DNA of 64,000 nucleotides from Mycobacterium sp. ITM-2016-00316 (GCF_002968335.2 NZ_CP134398.1:1302001-1366000); one strand, 5' to 3'. Positions 36,096-49,073 are shown, numbered from the stretch's first letter. Numbers and translations are program-made. Notes: generated by a model not told the origin, from the letters alone.

Positions 36096-36598
36096 GCAGG
36101 TTGATCACCGTCTCGTTGGACAAGCGGGGCGTGACGTGCACGGCGCGCCTGCTCGATGAGCAGGCGCCCCGCACCTGCGCGGCGGTGTGGGATGTGCTGG
36201 CCGACGGTCCGCTGTCCGCGCAGGTCTTCCATGGCAAGTACGCCCGCAACGAGATCTACACCTTGCTGCCGGCGTTCACCGGCGCCGACCCGGGCAAGGA
36301 GAACACCACGGTCACGCCGATTCCCGGTGACCTGTGCTGGTTCTCGTTCGACTCCGATGATCTCGGCAATCCGGCGTACGGCTACGAGAACAGCACCGGC
36401 ACCGGTACCACCGGCGCGATCGTCGACCTCGCGTTGTTCTACGGGCGCAACAACCTGTTGATCAACGGCGATCAGGGCTGGATACCTGGCAACGTGTTCG
36501 GCACCATCACCGACGGCCTCGAGGAGATGGCGGCGGCGTGCCAGGATCTGTGGATGGGCGGCGTGCGCGGGGAGACGCTGAGCTTTCGGCGCGCCTGA
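36092..36598 (+). CDS. DUF3830 family protein (cyclophilin-like fold)
   Basis: A 168-residue protein of the DUF3830 type, which has a cyclophilin-like barrel and no assigned activity. It carries CAAVWDVLADGPLSAQVFHG, a central CWFSFDSDDLGNPAYGYE, and a Gly/Asn-rich GRNNLLINGDQGWIPGNVFG that looks like a ligand loop. GTG 36092 has AGGAGG six bases upstream. Its fixed position after an amidase suggests a ligand-binding or accessory role in amide or cyclic imide metabolism, which is inference. It ends 11 bases from convergent maf. Confidence 0.8.
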   Translation: MSRLITVSLDKRGVTCTARLLDEQAPRTCAAVWDVLADGPLSAQVFHGKYARNEIYTLLPAFTGADPGKENTTVTPIPGDLCWFSFDSDDLGNPAYGYENSTGTGTTGAIVDLALFYGRNNLLINGDQGWIPGNVFGTITDGLEEMAAACQDLWMGGVRGETLSFRRA

Positions 36599-36609
36599 TC
36601 GGGCCGACG

Positions 36610-37254
36610 TCAGCCGGCGGGAGCGTTCGCCGCCCAGAGCGCGGCCACGGATATGCCCATCTCCGCCACGAGGCCTCGTACCAGCGGCAGGCTCAGCCCG
36701 ATGACGTTGGCCGGGTCGCCCTCGATCCGCTCGATGAACCAGCCGCCCAAGCCGTCCAGGGTGAAGGCCCCGGCGACGCCGGCCGGTTCACCGCTGGCGA
36801 CGTAGGCATCCAGCTCGGGCTCGGTGGGCGTGCCGAAATGCACTGTGGTGGAACCGGTCTCACCGCCCGTGTGGGTGATGACGCCCGCGAAGATCCGCAG
36901 CAACGCGTGCCCGGTGAGCAGCCGGCCGGTGCCACCGGCCATCGTCAGCCACTGTTGTCGCGCCGCGTCCGGTGAGCCCGGTTTGCCGCAGAGCGCCCCG
37001 TCCCGGTACAGCAGCGAGTCGCAGCCCAGTACGACGCAGTCGGCGGACACCTCGTCGGGCAGCTGCGCAGCCACGCTGACAGCCTTGGCGTTGGCCAGCT
37101 TGGCCACCACCGCCTCGGGTGGGGTGTCTGGGTCCAGCGAGGCCACCAGGGCGTCCTCGTCGACGGCAGAGACGACGACCAGCGGGTCGATGCCGGCCTG
37201 TTGCAGCACCCGCAGCCTGCCGGCCGAGGCCGAACCCAGGACGACCCTGGTCAT
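36610..37254 (-). CDS. maf: Maf-family nucleoside triphosphate pyrophosphatase
   Basis: A 214-residue Maf protein, a house-cleaning enzyme that hydrolyses modified or canonical NTPs to monophosphates. It opens [18 protein letters not shown] with the phosphate-binding SAS motif, then [23 protein letters not shown] and the C-terminal [13 protein letters not shown]. It is 25 bases downstream of accE5 on the same strand, the same order as M. tuberculosis Rv3282-Rv3281-Rv3280, so it is probably the last gene of the accD5 operon. Confidence 0.92.
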   Translation of the reverse strand: MTRVVLGSASAGRLRVLQQAGIDPLVVVSAVDEDALVASLDPDTPPEAVVAKLANAKAVSVAAQLPDEVSADCVVLGCDSLLYRDGALCGKPGSPDAARQQWLTMAGGTGRLLTGHALLRIFAGVITHTGGETGSTTVHFGTPTEPELDAYVASGEPAGVAGAFTLDGLGGWFIERIEGDPANVIGLSLPLVRGLVAEMGISVAALWAANAPAG

Positions 37255-37279
37255 GCAGTGACCTCGTTCGCGCGGGCGC

Positions 37280-40970
<3,691 letters not shown>

Positions 40971-40972
40971 GA

Positions 40973-41719
40973 TCAGGCGACCTTGCGCAGCACCACCACC
41001 GAGAAACTGGCCAACACCGGGACCGGGTGCCTGCGCAGGAACCTGCTCTTGGCGTCCTCCAGCGCCTGCAGCGGCGGGATCACCGAGTAGTAGGCGTGGC
41101 CGAAGCTGGACTTCCACTGCTCGACCTTGAAACCGAAGCCTTCGAACTTGTCCATCGCGCGCCGGGTGGGGCCAGTGGTCCCGCGGTAATAGGCCGGGAA
41201 CTTCTCCAGATTGGGCTGATCCAGCCTGCCCGGCTGCACCTTGTCCAGGATCCGACGTGCCGTGCGCTCCGGGATCAGTTTGTTGACCAGAAACGGAAAG
41301 GTTCCCAGCGTCGGGTAGAAGTGCACCGACAGCCCGCCGGGGCGCAGTAGCCGGTTGCAGTTCTCATGGAAGACAACGGGATCGGGCAGATGCTCGCACA
41401 ACATCTTCGAGAACACCAGGTCGTAGGCGCCGACGTCGTCGGCGATCGGCTGGCACAGGTCCACCACCCGGGTCTGCACGTCCACGGCCGCCTTGCTGAG
41501 TTCCAGCGGCGAGATGTCCACGACGACCCGACGATCGGCGAAACCCCACTTCTCGTCGTCGCCGACCACCGGATTGGCGCCGCCGCCCAGTTCGGCGACC
41601 GCGTTCACGCCCTCACGCCGCGCCAGATCCAGTACCGCGTCGTCGTATCCCTGCCACAGCTCGGCGAAATCCCGGTACTCGACGTCATCGCACGTCTCGG
41701 AGAAATATGTCTGTGCCAT
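40973..41719 (-). CDS. class I SAM-dependent methyltransferase
   Basis: A 248-residue protein. Motif I is AVAELGGGANPVVGD, with a following acidic strand VVVDISPLELSKA, and DLVFSKMLCEHLPDP and LLRPGGLSVHFYP as motifs II-III. These are features of ubiE/sugar-type methyltransferases. GGGGG lies before ATG 41719. It is convergent with fadD, with two bases between stops. It might methylate a glycan or lipid, but no direct evidence links it to the polysaccharide genes 3 kb away. Confidence 0.8.
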   Translation of the reverse strand: MAQTYFSETCDDVEYRDFAELWQGYDDAVLDLARREGVNAVAELGGGANPVVGDDEKWGFADRRVVVDISPLELSKAAVDVQTRVVDLCQPIADDVGAYDLVFSKMLCEHLPDPVVFHENCNRLLRPGGLSVHFYPTLGTFPFLVNKLIPERTARRILDKVQPGRLDQPNLEKFPAYYRGTTGPTRRAMDKFEGFGFKVEQWKSSFGHAYYSVIPPLQALEDAKSRFLRRHPVPVLASFSVVVLRKVA

Positions 41720-41789
41720 CGGCTTGCCCCCGCAAAGTCGTGTTGGAGGTTCTGACGGTACCCACACCGGGGCACGGATAGTGCAGCTT

Positions 41790-41805
41790 TGCACATTGCT
41801 GTGCA
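41790..41805. promoter_or_regulatory. palindrome TGCACA-TTGC-TGTGCA
   Basis: A perfect 6-base-arm dyad lies between the methyltransferase and the KstD-like gene. It does not match the KstR operator pattern. The regulator is unknown. Confidence 0.35.
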
Positions 41806-41993
41806 TCGAATCCGCTAATGCGTTTGCTCGACGGGAGCGTCAATAAAGCGATATCCAGCGGGCAGATGATCTGGAATGGCCAGTCTATTGCAATGGAGGT
41901 CAAGTTTGCTGTCGCCGGGGCCGGGCGGTCGCCGCGCCGACGGTGCGGGCAATCCGCCCGCACGGCTGCGCGGCGCGTGCTAGTCAGGGGAGT

Positions 41994-43571
41994 GTGACCG
42001 AGGGCTGGGATGAAACCGTCGACGTGCTGGTGGCCGGGTCGGGAGCGGGCGGGGCGACCGGCGCCTACACCGCGGCGCGCGAAGGGCTCTCGGTGACCCT
42101 GGTGGAGGCCTCCGACAAGTTCGGCGGCACCACCGCGTACTCCGGGGGTGGCGGAATGTGGTTCCCGTGCAACCCCGTTCTGCTGCGCGCCGGTGTCGAC
42201 GACATTCTCGAGGATGCGTTGGAGTACTACCGGGCCGTGGTCGGGGACCGGACACCGGCGGCCCTGCAGGAAACCTACGTCCGCAACGGGGCCCCACTGA
42301 TCGAGTACCTGGAAGCCGATGAGCTGCTGAAGTTCTCGCTGCTGCCGTGGCCGGACTACTTCGGCAAGGCGCCCAAGGCGCGCGCCGACGGTATGCGCCA
42401 TATCACCGCCAAGCCGCTCAAGATCGCCGCCGCGCCCGAGCTGCGTGAATCGGTGCGGGGGCCGCTGGACGCCGACCGTCTCGGCCAACCGCAGCCCGCG
42501 GACTATTTCGTCGGCGGGCGGGCACTGATCGCCCGGCTGCTGACCGCCACCGCCCGCTTCCCCGACACCTCGGCGCGCCTGAACACCGCGCTGGTCGAGC
42601 TGGTGGTCGACGGCGGCGACGTCGCCGGGGCGATCGTCGAGGCGGGCGGGCAGCGGCGGGCGATCCGCGCCCGTCGGGGCGTACTGCTGGCCGCCGGCGG
42701 CTTCGAGCACAACGACGAGATGCGGGCGCACTACGGCGTGCCGGGACACTCGCGGGACACCATGGGGCCGTGGGGAAATCGCGGTCTGGCTCACCTGGCC
42801 GGCATCGCTGCCGGCGCCGACACCGACCTGATGGATCAGGCGTGGTGGTCTCCCGGCCTCTGCCATCCAGACGGAACGTCGGCCTTCGCGCTGTGGTTCA
42901 CCGGCGGTATCTTCGTCGATGATCGGGGCCGGCGGTTCGTCAACGAATCGGCCGCCTACGACCGGCTGGGCCGCGGTGTCCTCGACGCGGTATCGGCCGG
43001 CACGGTGACGCTGCCGTACTGGATGGTCTACGACGACCGTGAGGGCGTCGTCCCGCCCGTCAAGGCCACCAACGTCTCGATGGTCGCCACCGAGCGTTAC
43101 GTCGAGGCCGGATTGTGGCGGACCGCGGACACCCTGGAGGGGCTCGCCGCCGAGATCGGGGTGCCGCCGCACGAGCTGGTCGCCACGGTGGCCCGGTTCA
43201 ACGCCCAGGTGCGCGCCGGCGTCGACGAGGATTTCGGCCGCGGCGAGGAACCCTACGACCGCGCCTTCAGCGCCGGGCAGTCGCCACTGGTCCCGATCGA
43301 GCAGGGGCCGTTCCATGCCGCCGCGTTCGGGGTGTCCGATCTGGGCACCAAGGGCGGATTGCGGACCGATACCGCGGCCCGGGTGCTGGATTCCCGAGAT
43401 CGGGTGATCGGGGGCCTCTACGCCGCGGGCAACACCATGGCCGCGCCCAGTGGCACCGCCTATCCCGGCGGCGGCAATCCGATCGGAACGAGCATGCTGT
43501 TCAGCCACCTGGCGGTGCGAGACATGTTAAGCAGGAGTGATGAGCGCTTGCGCGAAGAGCAGAGCATCTGA
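41994..43571 (+). CDS. FAD-dependent 3-ketosteroid 1-dehydrogenase-like protein
   Basis: A 525-residue flavoprotein of the KstD/fumarate-reductase family. The N-terminal dinucleotide motif is VDVLVAGSGAGGATGAYTAA, then TTAYSGGGGMWFPCNP, GVLLAAGGFEHN, and the C-terminal FAD motif GLYAAGNTMAAPSGTAYPGG. The final motif closely resembles KstD, which desaturates the steroid A ring. GTG 41994 has GGGGA upstream. It is two bases upstream of a KshA-like oxygenase. KstD and KshA together open ring B. Confidence 0.82.
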   Translation: MTEGWDETVDVLVAGSGAGGATGAYTAAREGLSVTLVEASDKFGGTTAYSGGGGMWFPCNPVLLRAGVDDILEDALEYYRAVVGDRTPAALQETYVRNGAPLIEYLEADELLKFSLLPWPDYFGKAPKARADGMRHITAKPLKIAAAPELRESVRGPLDADRLGQPQPADYFVGGRALIARLLTATARFPDTSARLNTALVELVVDGGDVAGAIVEAGGQRRAIRARRGVLLAAGGFEHNDEMRAHYGVPGHSRDTMGPWGNRGLAHLAGIAAGADTDLMDQAWWSPGLCHPDGTSAFALWFTGGIFVDDRGRRFVNESAAYDRLGRGVLDAVSAGTVTLPYWMVYDDREGVVPPVKATNVSMVATERYVEAGLWRTADTLEGLAAEIGVPPHELVATVARFNAQVRAGVDEDFGRGEEPYDRAFSAGQSPLVPIEQGPFHAAAFGVSDLGTKGGLRTDTAARVLDSRDRVIGGLYAAGNTMAAPSGTAYPGGGNPIGTSMLFSHLAVRDMLSRSDERLREEQSI

Positions 43572-43573
43572 GC

Positions 43574-44698
43574 ATGACTGAGATCCGGGAGATCGACGCC
43601 GGCACGTCGATGACGCGGTTCGCCCGCGGCTGGCACTGCCTGGGCCTGGCCGAGGAGTTCCGCGACGGGCAACCGCACGGTATCGAGGCCTTCGGCACCA
43701 AGCTGGTGGTCTTCAGCGACTCCGCCGGCGAGGTGCACGTGCTCGACGCCTACTGCCGCCACATGGGTGGTGACCTGTCCCGCGGCGCCGTCAAGGACGA
43801 CAACCTGGCCTGCCCGTTCCACGACTGGCGCTGGGGCAGCGACGGCAAGTGCACGCTGGTGCCCTACGCCAAGCGCACCCCGAGACTGGCGCGCACCCGC
43901 ACCTGGCCCACCCATGAGGTGAACGGTCAGCTACTGGTCTGGCACGACCCCGAGCGTTCCAGCCCGCCACCGGAACTGGCGCCGCCGTCGATCGAGGGCT
44001 ACGCCGAGGGGCTGTGGTCGCCGTGGCAGTGGAACTCGATGCTCATCGAGGGCTCGCACTGCCGCGAGATCGTGGACAACAACGTCGACATGGCGCATTT
44101 CTTCTATATCCACCACGCCTACCCGACCTTCTTCAAGAACGTCATCGAGGGCCACACCGCGAGCCAGTTCATGGAGTCCAAACCGCGCCCGGACTACATC
44201 GCGGACCCCGACAAGCTCTGGGACGGAACGTATCTGCGGTCGGAAGCCACCTATTTCGGTCCGGCCTACATGATCAACTGGCTGCACAACGACCTCGCGC
44301 CGGGATTCACCGTCGAGGTGGCGCTCATCAACTGCCACTACCCGGTGACGCACAACTCGTTCGTGCTGCAGTACGGCGTCGCGGTGCAGCAGATGCCCGG
44401 TCTGCCCGCCGACAAGGCAGCCAAGCTGGCCGGGGCGATGAGCCGGTCCTTCGGCGACGGATTCCTCGAGGACGTCGAGATCTGGAAGCACAAGACCCGC
44501 ATCGACAACCCGCTGCTCACCGAGGAGGACGGTGGTGTCTACCAGCACCGCCGCTGGTATGAGCAGTTCTACGTCGACGTCGCCGATGTCACCGCCGAGA
44601 TGACCGACCGCTTCGAACTGGAGGTCGACACCACCCACGCGTTCGGCATCTGGAAACAAGAGGTCGACGACAACCTGGCGAACCTGGCGGCCCGCTGA
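43574..44698 (+). CDS. KshA-like Rieske 3-ketosteroid 9-alpha-hydroxylase oxygenase subunit
   Basis: A 374-residue Rieske non-heme iron oxygenase. The Rieske [2Fe-2S] ligands are in CRHMGGDLSRG and CPFHDWRWG, and the mononuclear iron site is in DNNVDMAHFFYIHHAYPT. Downstream features (GPAYMINWLHNDL and HNSFVLQYGV) match KshA. It hydroxylates C9 of a 3-ketosteroid with electrons from a KshB reductase, which is not in this window. It forms a two-gene unit with the KstD-like protein. Mycobacteria usually have several such paralogues, so this may serve a specific steroid. Confidence 0.88.
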   Translation: MTEIREIDAGTSMTRFARGWHCLGLAEEFRDGQPHGIEAFGTKLVVFSDSAGEVHVLDAYCRHMGGDLSRGAVKDDNLACPFHDWRWGSDGKCTLVPYAKRTPRLARTRTWPTHEVNGQLLVWHDPERSSPPPELAPPSIEGYAEGLWSPWQWNSMLIEGSHCREIVDNNVDMAHFFYIHHAYPTFFKNVIEGHTASQFMESKPRPDYIADPDKLWDGTYLRSEATYFGPAYMINWLHNDLAPGFTVEVALINCHYPVTHNSFVLQYGVAVQQMPGLPADKAAKLAGAMSRSFGDGFLEDVEIWKHKTRIDNPLLTEEDGGVYQHRRWYEQFYVDVADVTAEMTDRFELEVDTTHAFGIWKQEVDDNLANLAAR

Positions 44699-44822
44699 GT
44701 CCCTGCACCGGGGGCGGCGGGTGACGGGTCGGCATGGCGAACACCGGTCGGCTAACGTCACCTGAGCAACCCGACGTCGGCCGCACCGACGCGCCCATGT
44801 CGTATTCGCAGGAGGAATTGTC

Positions 44823-45989
44823 GTGCCCGACGACCAGAGCGCGCCACCGCACCGCTACGACGGGGTGGACGGGCCGCGGGTGGCGATCGCGCACGATTAC
44901 CTCACCCAGCGCGGCGGTGCCGAGAAGGTCGTGCTCTCGATGAGCAAGGCGTTTCCGGACGCTCCCATCTACACCCTGCTGTACGACCCGGACGGCACCT
45001 ATCCGGAGTTCGCCGATCGCGATATCCGGGTGTCCCCGCTGAACCGGGTCGCGGTGTTCCGCAAGCACCACCGGGCTGCGCTGCCGGTGCTGCCATTCGC
45101 GGCGGGCGCGATGTTCGTCGACGCCGACGTCGTGGTGACCAGCAGCAGCGGCTGGGCGCACGGCTTCCGGACCGACGGCGCCAAACTCGTGCACTGTCAC
45201 ACCCCGGCGCACTGGCTCTATGCGCTGGACCACTACCTCAAACCCGACGGGGACCGGTTGAAGCGGGCCGCGCTGAAAGTGGGTTCGCCGCTGCTGAAGT
45301 CGTGGGACCGGCGCGCGGCGATGTCGGTCGACCGCTACCTCGCGGTGTCGACGGCCATCAAGCACCGCATCAGCGCCGCCTACGGTATCGACGCCGGTGT
45401 GCTGCCCTCCCCGATCGCGATGAAACCGCACACCGCCTCCGAACCGGTACCCGAACTGCAGGACTGGGCCACCGAAGGGGGCGCCCCCTTCTACCTGTGT
45501 GTGTCCCGGCTGATGGCCTACAAGAACGTCGATGCCGTCGTGGGGGCCTTCGCGAACACCGATCGCCGCCTGGTGGTGGTCGGCCACGGCCCGGAGGCCG
45601 CGCGCATCGAGCGGATGAAGACGCCCAACGTGCGGATGCTCTCGGCGCTCACCGACGGCCAGATGGCCTGGCTGTACCAGTCGTGCCGAGCGTTGATCGC
45701 GGCCAGCTACGAGGATTTCGGGTTGACCCCCATCGAGGCTGCGGTGTCCGGGCGACCGGCCGTGGTGCTGCGCTGGGGCGGCTTCCTGGATACCGTCATC
45801 GAGGGCACGACCGGGATGTTCTTCGACCGGCCGGCGGCGGACTCCATCGCCGACGCACTCGACCGCTTCGAGGCCTGCCGATTCGACCCCGACACCCTGC
45901 GGGCGCACGCCGAACGGTTCACCGAGCAGCGGTACGCGGAATCGCTGTACGCCGCCGTCGACGAGCTGACCGGCACCGGAGAATCCTGA
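44823..45989 (+). CDS. glycosyltransferase family 4 protein
   Basis: A 388-residue GT-B glycosyltransferase, first of the polysaccharide genes. The N-terminal acceptor domain begins RVAIAHDYLTQRGGAEKVVL. The donor domain has FYLCVSRLMAYKNVDAVV and the GT4 EX7E motif in SYEDFGLTPIEAAVSGRPAV. GTG 44823 has AGGAGG eight bases upstream, a strong site. The sugar is unknown. It probably extends a lipid-linked repeat unit at the cytosolic face of the membrane. Confidence 0.9.
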   Translation: MPDDQSAPPHRYDGVDGPRVAIAHDYLTQRGGAEKVVLSMSKAFPDAPIYTLLYDPDGTYPEFADRDIRVSPLNRVAVFRKHHRAALPVLPFAAGAMFVDADVVVTSSSGWAHGFRTDGAKLVHCHTPAHWLYALDHYLKPDGDRLKRAALKVGSPLLKSWDRRAAMSVDRYLAVSTAIKHRISAAYGIDAGVLPSPIAMKPHTASEPVPELQDWATEGGAPFYLCVSRLMAYKNVDAVVGAFANTDRRLVVVGHGPEAARIERMKTPNVRMLSALTDGQMAWLYQSCRALIAASYEDFGLTPIEAAVSGRPAVVLRWGGFLDTVIEGTTGMFFDRPAADSIADALDRFEACRFDPDTLRAHAERFTEQRYAESLYAAVDELTGTGES

Positions 45990-46075
45990 ACGGGCCGGGT
46001 AACGGCCAACCGCGCGGCGCGACGCTGCTCGGCTAGTTATGGTTGACGCGAATTTCTCAAAGGAGCACAACACCT

Positions 46076-46753
46076 ATGACCGGAGTACCAGCGTCGGCAG
46101 ATCCGGCAGACGTCGCCCGCAAGGTTGCCGCTGCTCCCGATCTGCACATGCCGCCGCCGCCCGAGTGGATTCTCGACGAGAACAACCGGGTCATCGACTA
46201 CAAGATGCAGGGCATGACCCGCGGCCGCAAGATCCGCAACCGGCTCGGTGAGCTGTTCTTCAACAGCTTCGTCACCTACATCCCGTCGCACACCATCCGG
46301 CAGGGATTCCTGCGGCTGATGGGTGCGCGGATCGGAAAGCGCACCTCGATCCTGCGTGGCACCACGGTGCTCGACATCGAGTTCCTCACCATCGGTGACG
46401 GTGTGGCGATCGGGTTCCGCTGCCTGCTGGACTCCCGCGCCGGCCTCTACATCGGCAACAACGTGACGATCGCCAGCGACGTGCACTTCATCGGCGGCGG
46501 ACACGACATCAACCACCCGGACTTCCTGCCGGTTCCGATCCCGACCGTCGTGCAGGACTATGTGTGGATCGCCAGTCGCGCGATGGTGCTGCCCTCGCTC
46601 ATCCACCGCGGCGCCGTGGTGGCCGCGCATGCCGTGGTCAACAAGGACGTCGAGGAACTCTCGATCGTCGGCGGCGTACCCGCGAAGGTGATCGGAAAGC
46701 GTCCGGCCGACTCGCTGGGGTACACCAACAATCACCGCCCGCTGTTCTACTGA
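46076..46753 (+). CDS. left-handed beta-helix (hexapeptide) acyltransferase
   Basis: A 225-residue protein of the maltose/galactoside O-acetyltransferase group. An alpha-helical N-terminus is followed by hexapeptide coils (GARIGKRTSILRGTTVLDIE and GNNVTIASDVHFIGGGHDIN with the catalytic His). It ends AHAVVNKDVEELSIVGGVPAK. AAGGAG precedes ATG 46076. It shares a base with the next start (TGATG). It probably O-acetylates a sugar of the repeat unit. Confidence 0.88.
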   Translation: MTGVPASADPADVARKVAAAPDLHMPPPPEWILDENNRVIDYKMQGMTRGRKIRNRLGELFFNSFVTYIPSHTIRQGFLRLMGARIGKRTSILRGTTVLDIEFLTIGDGVAIGFRCLLDSRAGLYIGNNVTIASDVHFIGGGHDINHPDFLPVPIPTVVQDYVWIASRAMVLPSLIHRGAVVAAHAVVNKDVEELSIVGGVPAKVIGKRPADSLGYTNNHRPLFY

Positions 46754-47895
46754 TGGGTGCGGCGTCGGTCCCGTTCGTTGATCACCGGCTCGTCTTCGTC
46801 GCGCCCGACGAGGGCCAGACCGCGGTCGGCGACTACGCCCAGGACCTGGTGACCGCGCTGCGCCCGCATTTCGGGGAGATCGTCGAACACCGCACCGCCG
46901 GGCCGGGGCAGGACAGTCTGGCCGATCTGCGCCGGCATCGTGCGCAGGTGCGGCGGCTGGTCGCCGACGGCCCGCCCGGGCGGACCCTGGTGCACGCCGA
47001 GTTGTCCACCGGGGTGTTGCCCACCTTCTGGGCCGTCGCGGGCCTGCGGGGCGTTCCCGTCACCTCGACGATCCATGATCCGCCGCAGGGTCTGTGGTTC
47101 CTGGCCCGCACCCGGAGCATCGCCAAGTCCCGGCTGCTCACCCACGGCATCCACTACCCGCTGCGGCCGCTGTCCCAGGCCATCGAGGGCCGGGTGCACG
47201 GGGACCGGACGCTGATCGCGCTCACCGAGACCGGCAGGCAGTCGATCGAACGCACGTATCCGCGCACCACCACCTTCTACGTGCCGCACCTGGTGCGGGA
47301 CCGGCCCGCCGTCAGGCCGGCCGAGGAGCGACCCAAGGCGGTCGGTTTCTTCGGGTTCGTCTACCGGGGCAAGGGTTTCGAGCAGATCGCCCGGATCCGT
47401 GACCTGCTGCCCGCCGATATCGCCATCCGGGTCGCCGGACGCGGCACCGAAGCGCTGCCGCGGGCCGAGGGCATCGAGATCCTCGGCGGCGTCGACGGTC
47501 CGGAGGAAGACGCGTTCTTCGATTCGGTGCGCGCCATCGTCGTGCCCTACGGCAAGCGGCACTTCTACGCCGAGACCTATCCGGCCTCCGGCGTGGTGGC
47601 CCACGCGATGGCCTACAGCACCCCGGTGGTGTGCACCGGGTACGGTTCGCTGGCCGAATTGGACAGTGCGCACGGTGTTCTCAACGTGAGCCCGCGCGGC
47701 GAGGGCGACGACGCCGTCGCCACCGGACTGGCCGAGGGCATCGAGTCGCTGCTCAACGATCCCACCCGGCTCGCCGAGTTGGGGCGCAACGCCGACCGGA
47801 CCCGCCAGGAGCGTTCGGCCGAGCGGACCGCCGATGCGCTCGTGCAGATCTGGACGCGGGTCCTGGCCGGACAGAGGAAGCGCCTGAACGGGTGA
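46753..47895 (+). CDS. GT-B glycosyltransferase
   Basis: A 380-residue glycosyltransferase. It has STGVLPTFWAVAGLRGVPVT and TIHDPPQGLW in the first domain. The second domain has AVGFFGFVYRGKGFEQIARI and FYAETYPASGVVAHAMAYST with a donor-binding Glu. No signal peptide. Translation is coupled on both sides (TGATG start, GTGA end). Sugar specificity unknown. Confidence 0.85.
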   Translation: MGAASVPFVDHRLVFVAPDEGQTAVGDYAQDLVTALRPHFGEIVEHRTAGPGQDSLADLRRHRAQVRRLVADGPPGRTLVHAELSTGVLPTFWAVAGLRGVPVTSTIHDPPQGLWFLARTRSIAKSRLLTHGIHYPLRPLSQAIEGRVHGDRTLIALTETGRQSIERTYPRTTTFYVPHLVRDRPAVRPAEERPKAVGFFGFVYRGKGFEQIARIRDLLPADIAIRVAGRGTEALPRAEGIEILGGVDGPEEDAFFDSVRAIVVPYGKRHFYAETYPASGVVAHAMAYSTPVVCTGYGSLAELDSAHGVLNVSPRGEGDDAVATGLAEGIESLLNDPTRLAELGRNADRTRQERSAERTADALVQIWTRVLAGQRKRLNG

Positions 47896-49073
47896 GCGAA
47901 CCGATCGAGCCGGTGGCGCCCGCACCCACCTCACATCACCTGATGCGCACCCTCTGGGCGGTGTTCTGGCTCTACGGCGGACGCGGCGTCGGCCTGCTGT
48001 GGACGGTGATCATCATCGCCCAGCTCGGTATCGCCGACTACGGGCAGTACGGCATGGCGTATGCCGCCTTCTCGTTGATCGGCCCGCCGCTGGACAACCC
48101 GTTCGCGGTCCGCGCGGTGCGCGAGTCGCAGGAACGGTTCCTGCGCGAACGGGCGACCCGGTACCTGCTCGGCCTGACGTTGATGGTGGCCGGGGCGGCC
48201 CTGGTCGAGGTCAGCTACATCGCCTGGTTCGGGCTGTTCGTGGCCGGCGGCGAGATCATCTTGAAGGCCTACCAGAGTCACTGGGCGCGTGACGGCCAGC
48301 CCCAACGGGTCGCGCAGCTCGACACCATCCGTCAGGTCACCAGCGTGATGTGCGCCGCCGCATACGTTTTCCTGGTCGACGACCCCACCCTGCAGATCGC
48401 CAGCATGTTCCTGGTGGCGCCGTATGTCGTGATCGCCGTCATCGTCGGCTTCTCGGTGCTGGGGCCCCGCCCCGGTATGCCCGGGCCGCCCAAACTGATC
48501 GCCATCCTGATCGGCGAGATGCTGGGCCTGGCCGCCTACCTGCAGGGCGATGTGCTGCTGCTGGGCTGGCTGACCAATGACACCATCGTCGGCTACTACG
48601 CACTGACCGTCACCGTGACCATCGCGATCGTCGCCGTCGGACAGTCCTTCGGCATGTCCTACAACCGCTCTCTGCGCGAAGGCGACGGCCAGCTGGCGGC
48701 CGGGCCGCCGCTGAAGAGCACCCTGATCCTCGGCGGCGTCGCCGGGTTGTTGGTCCTGATCGTCGGCGTGGTCATGCTGTTCACGCCCGCCCCGACCGAA
48801 CTCGCCGTCGCGATGATCATCATGAGCCTGTTCTGCGGGATGCGGACCATCACCTCGGTGTTCCAGGCGGTGCTCTACCTGCAGCGCCGCGACACGACCC
48901 GGCTGGTGGCCAACCTCAGCCTGCTGCCGATCAAGCTGGGGCTGGTCGCGCTGCTGGCGGTGGCGGGCGCGGTCGGGGCCGCGATCGCGACGGTGATCGC
49001 CGATGCTCTGCTGCTCGCCATTTACGCCTATGTCCTCTACCGCACACCCCGTGTCAGAAAGGCGCCGGAATGA
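47892..49073 (+). CDS. Wzx-like polysaccharide flippase (MOP superfamily)
   Basis: A 393-residue integral membrane protein with about 10-12 hydrophobic helices. It opens with the flippase-like WAVFWLYGGRGVGLLWTVII and LGIADYGQYGMAYAAFSLIG. It carries the central LLLGWLTNDTIVGYYALTVT typical of O-antigen/teichoic acid exporters. It should flip an undecaprenyl- or decaprenyl-linked repeat unit to the outer face. GTG 47892 overlaps the preceding stop and its own stop overlaps the next ATG. Confidence 0.87.
   Translation: MSEPIEPVAPAPTSHHLMRTLWAVFWLYGGRGVGLLWTVIIIAQLGIADYGQYGMAYAAFSLIGPPLDNPFAVRAVRESQERFLRERATRYLLGLTLMVAGAALVEVSYIAWFGLFVAGGEIILKAYQSHWARDGQPQRVAQLDTIRQVTSVMCAAAYVFLVDDPTLQIASMFLVAPYVVIAVIVGFSVLGPRPGMPGPPKLIAILIGEMLGLAAYLQGDVLLLGWLTNDTIVGYYALTVTVTIAIVAVGQSFGMSYNRSLREGDGQLAAGPPLKSTLILGGVAGLLVLIVGVVMLFTPAPTELAVAMIIMSLFCGMRTITSVFQAVLYLQRRDTTRLVANLSLLPIKLGLVALLAVAGAVGAAIATVIADALLLAIYAYVLYRTPRVRKAPE

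Noticed and set aside
41893..41994. short frame starting MEVKFAVAGAGR upstream of the KstD-like gene
   Set aside because: The first residues recall a dinucleotide-binding strand, but it becomes basic low-complexity sequence and stops after about 34 codons.
41685..43508. 607-codon leftward frame opposite the KstD-like gene
   Set aside because: Antisense to a gene with two intact FAD motifs. No domain is visible.
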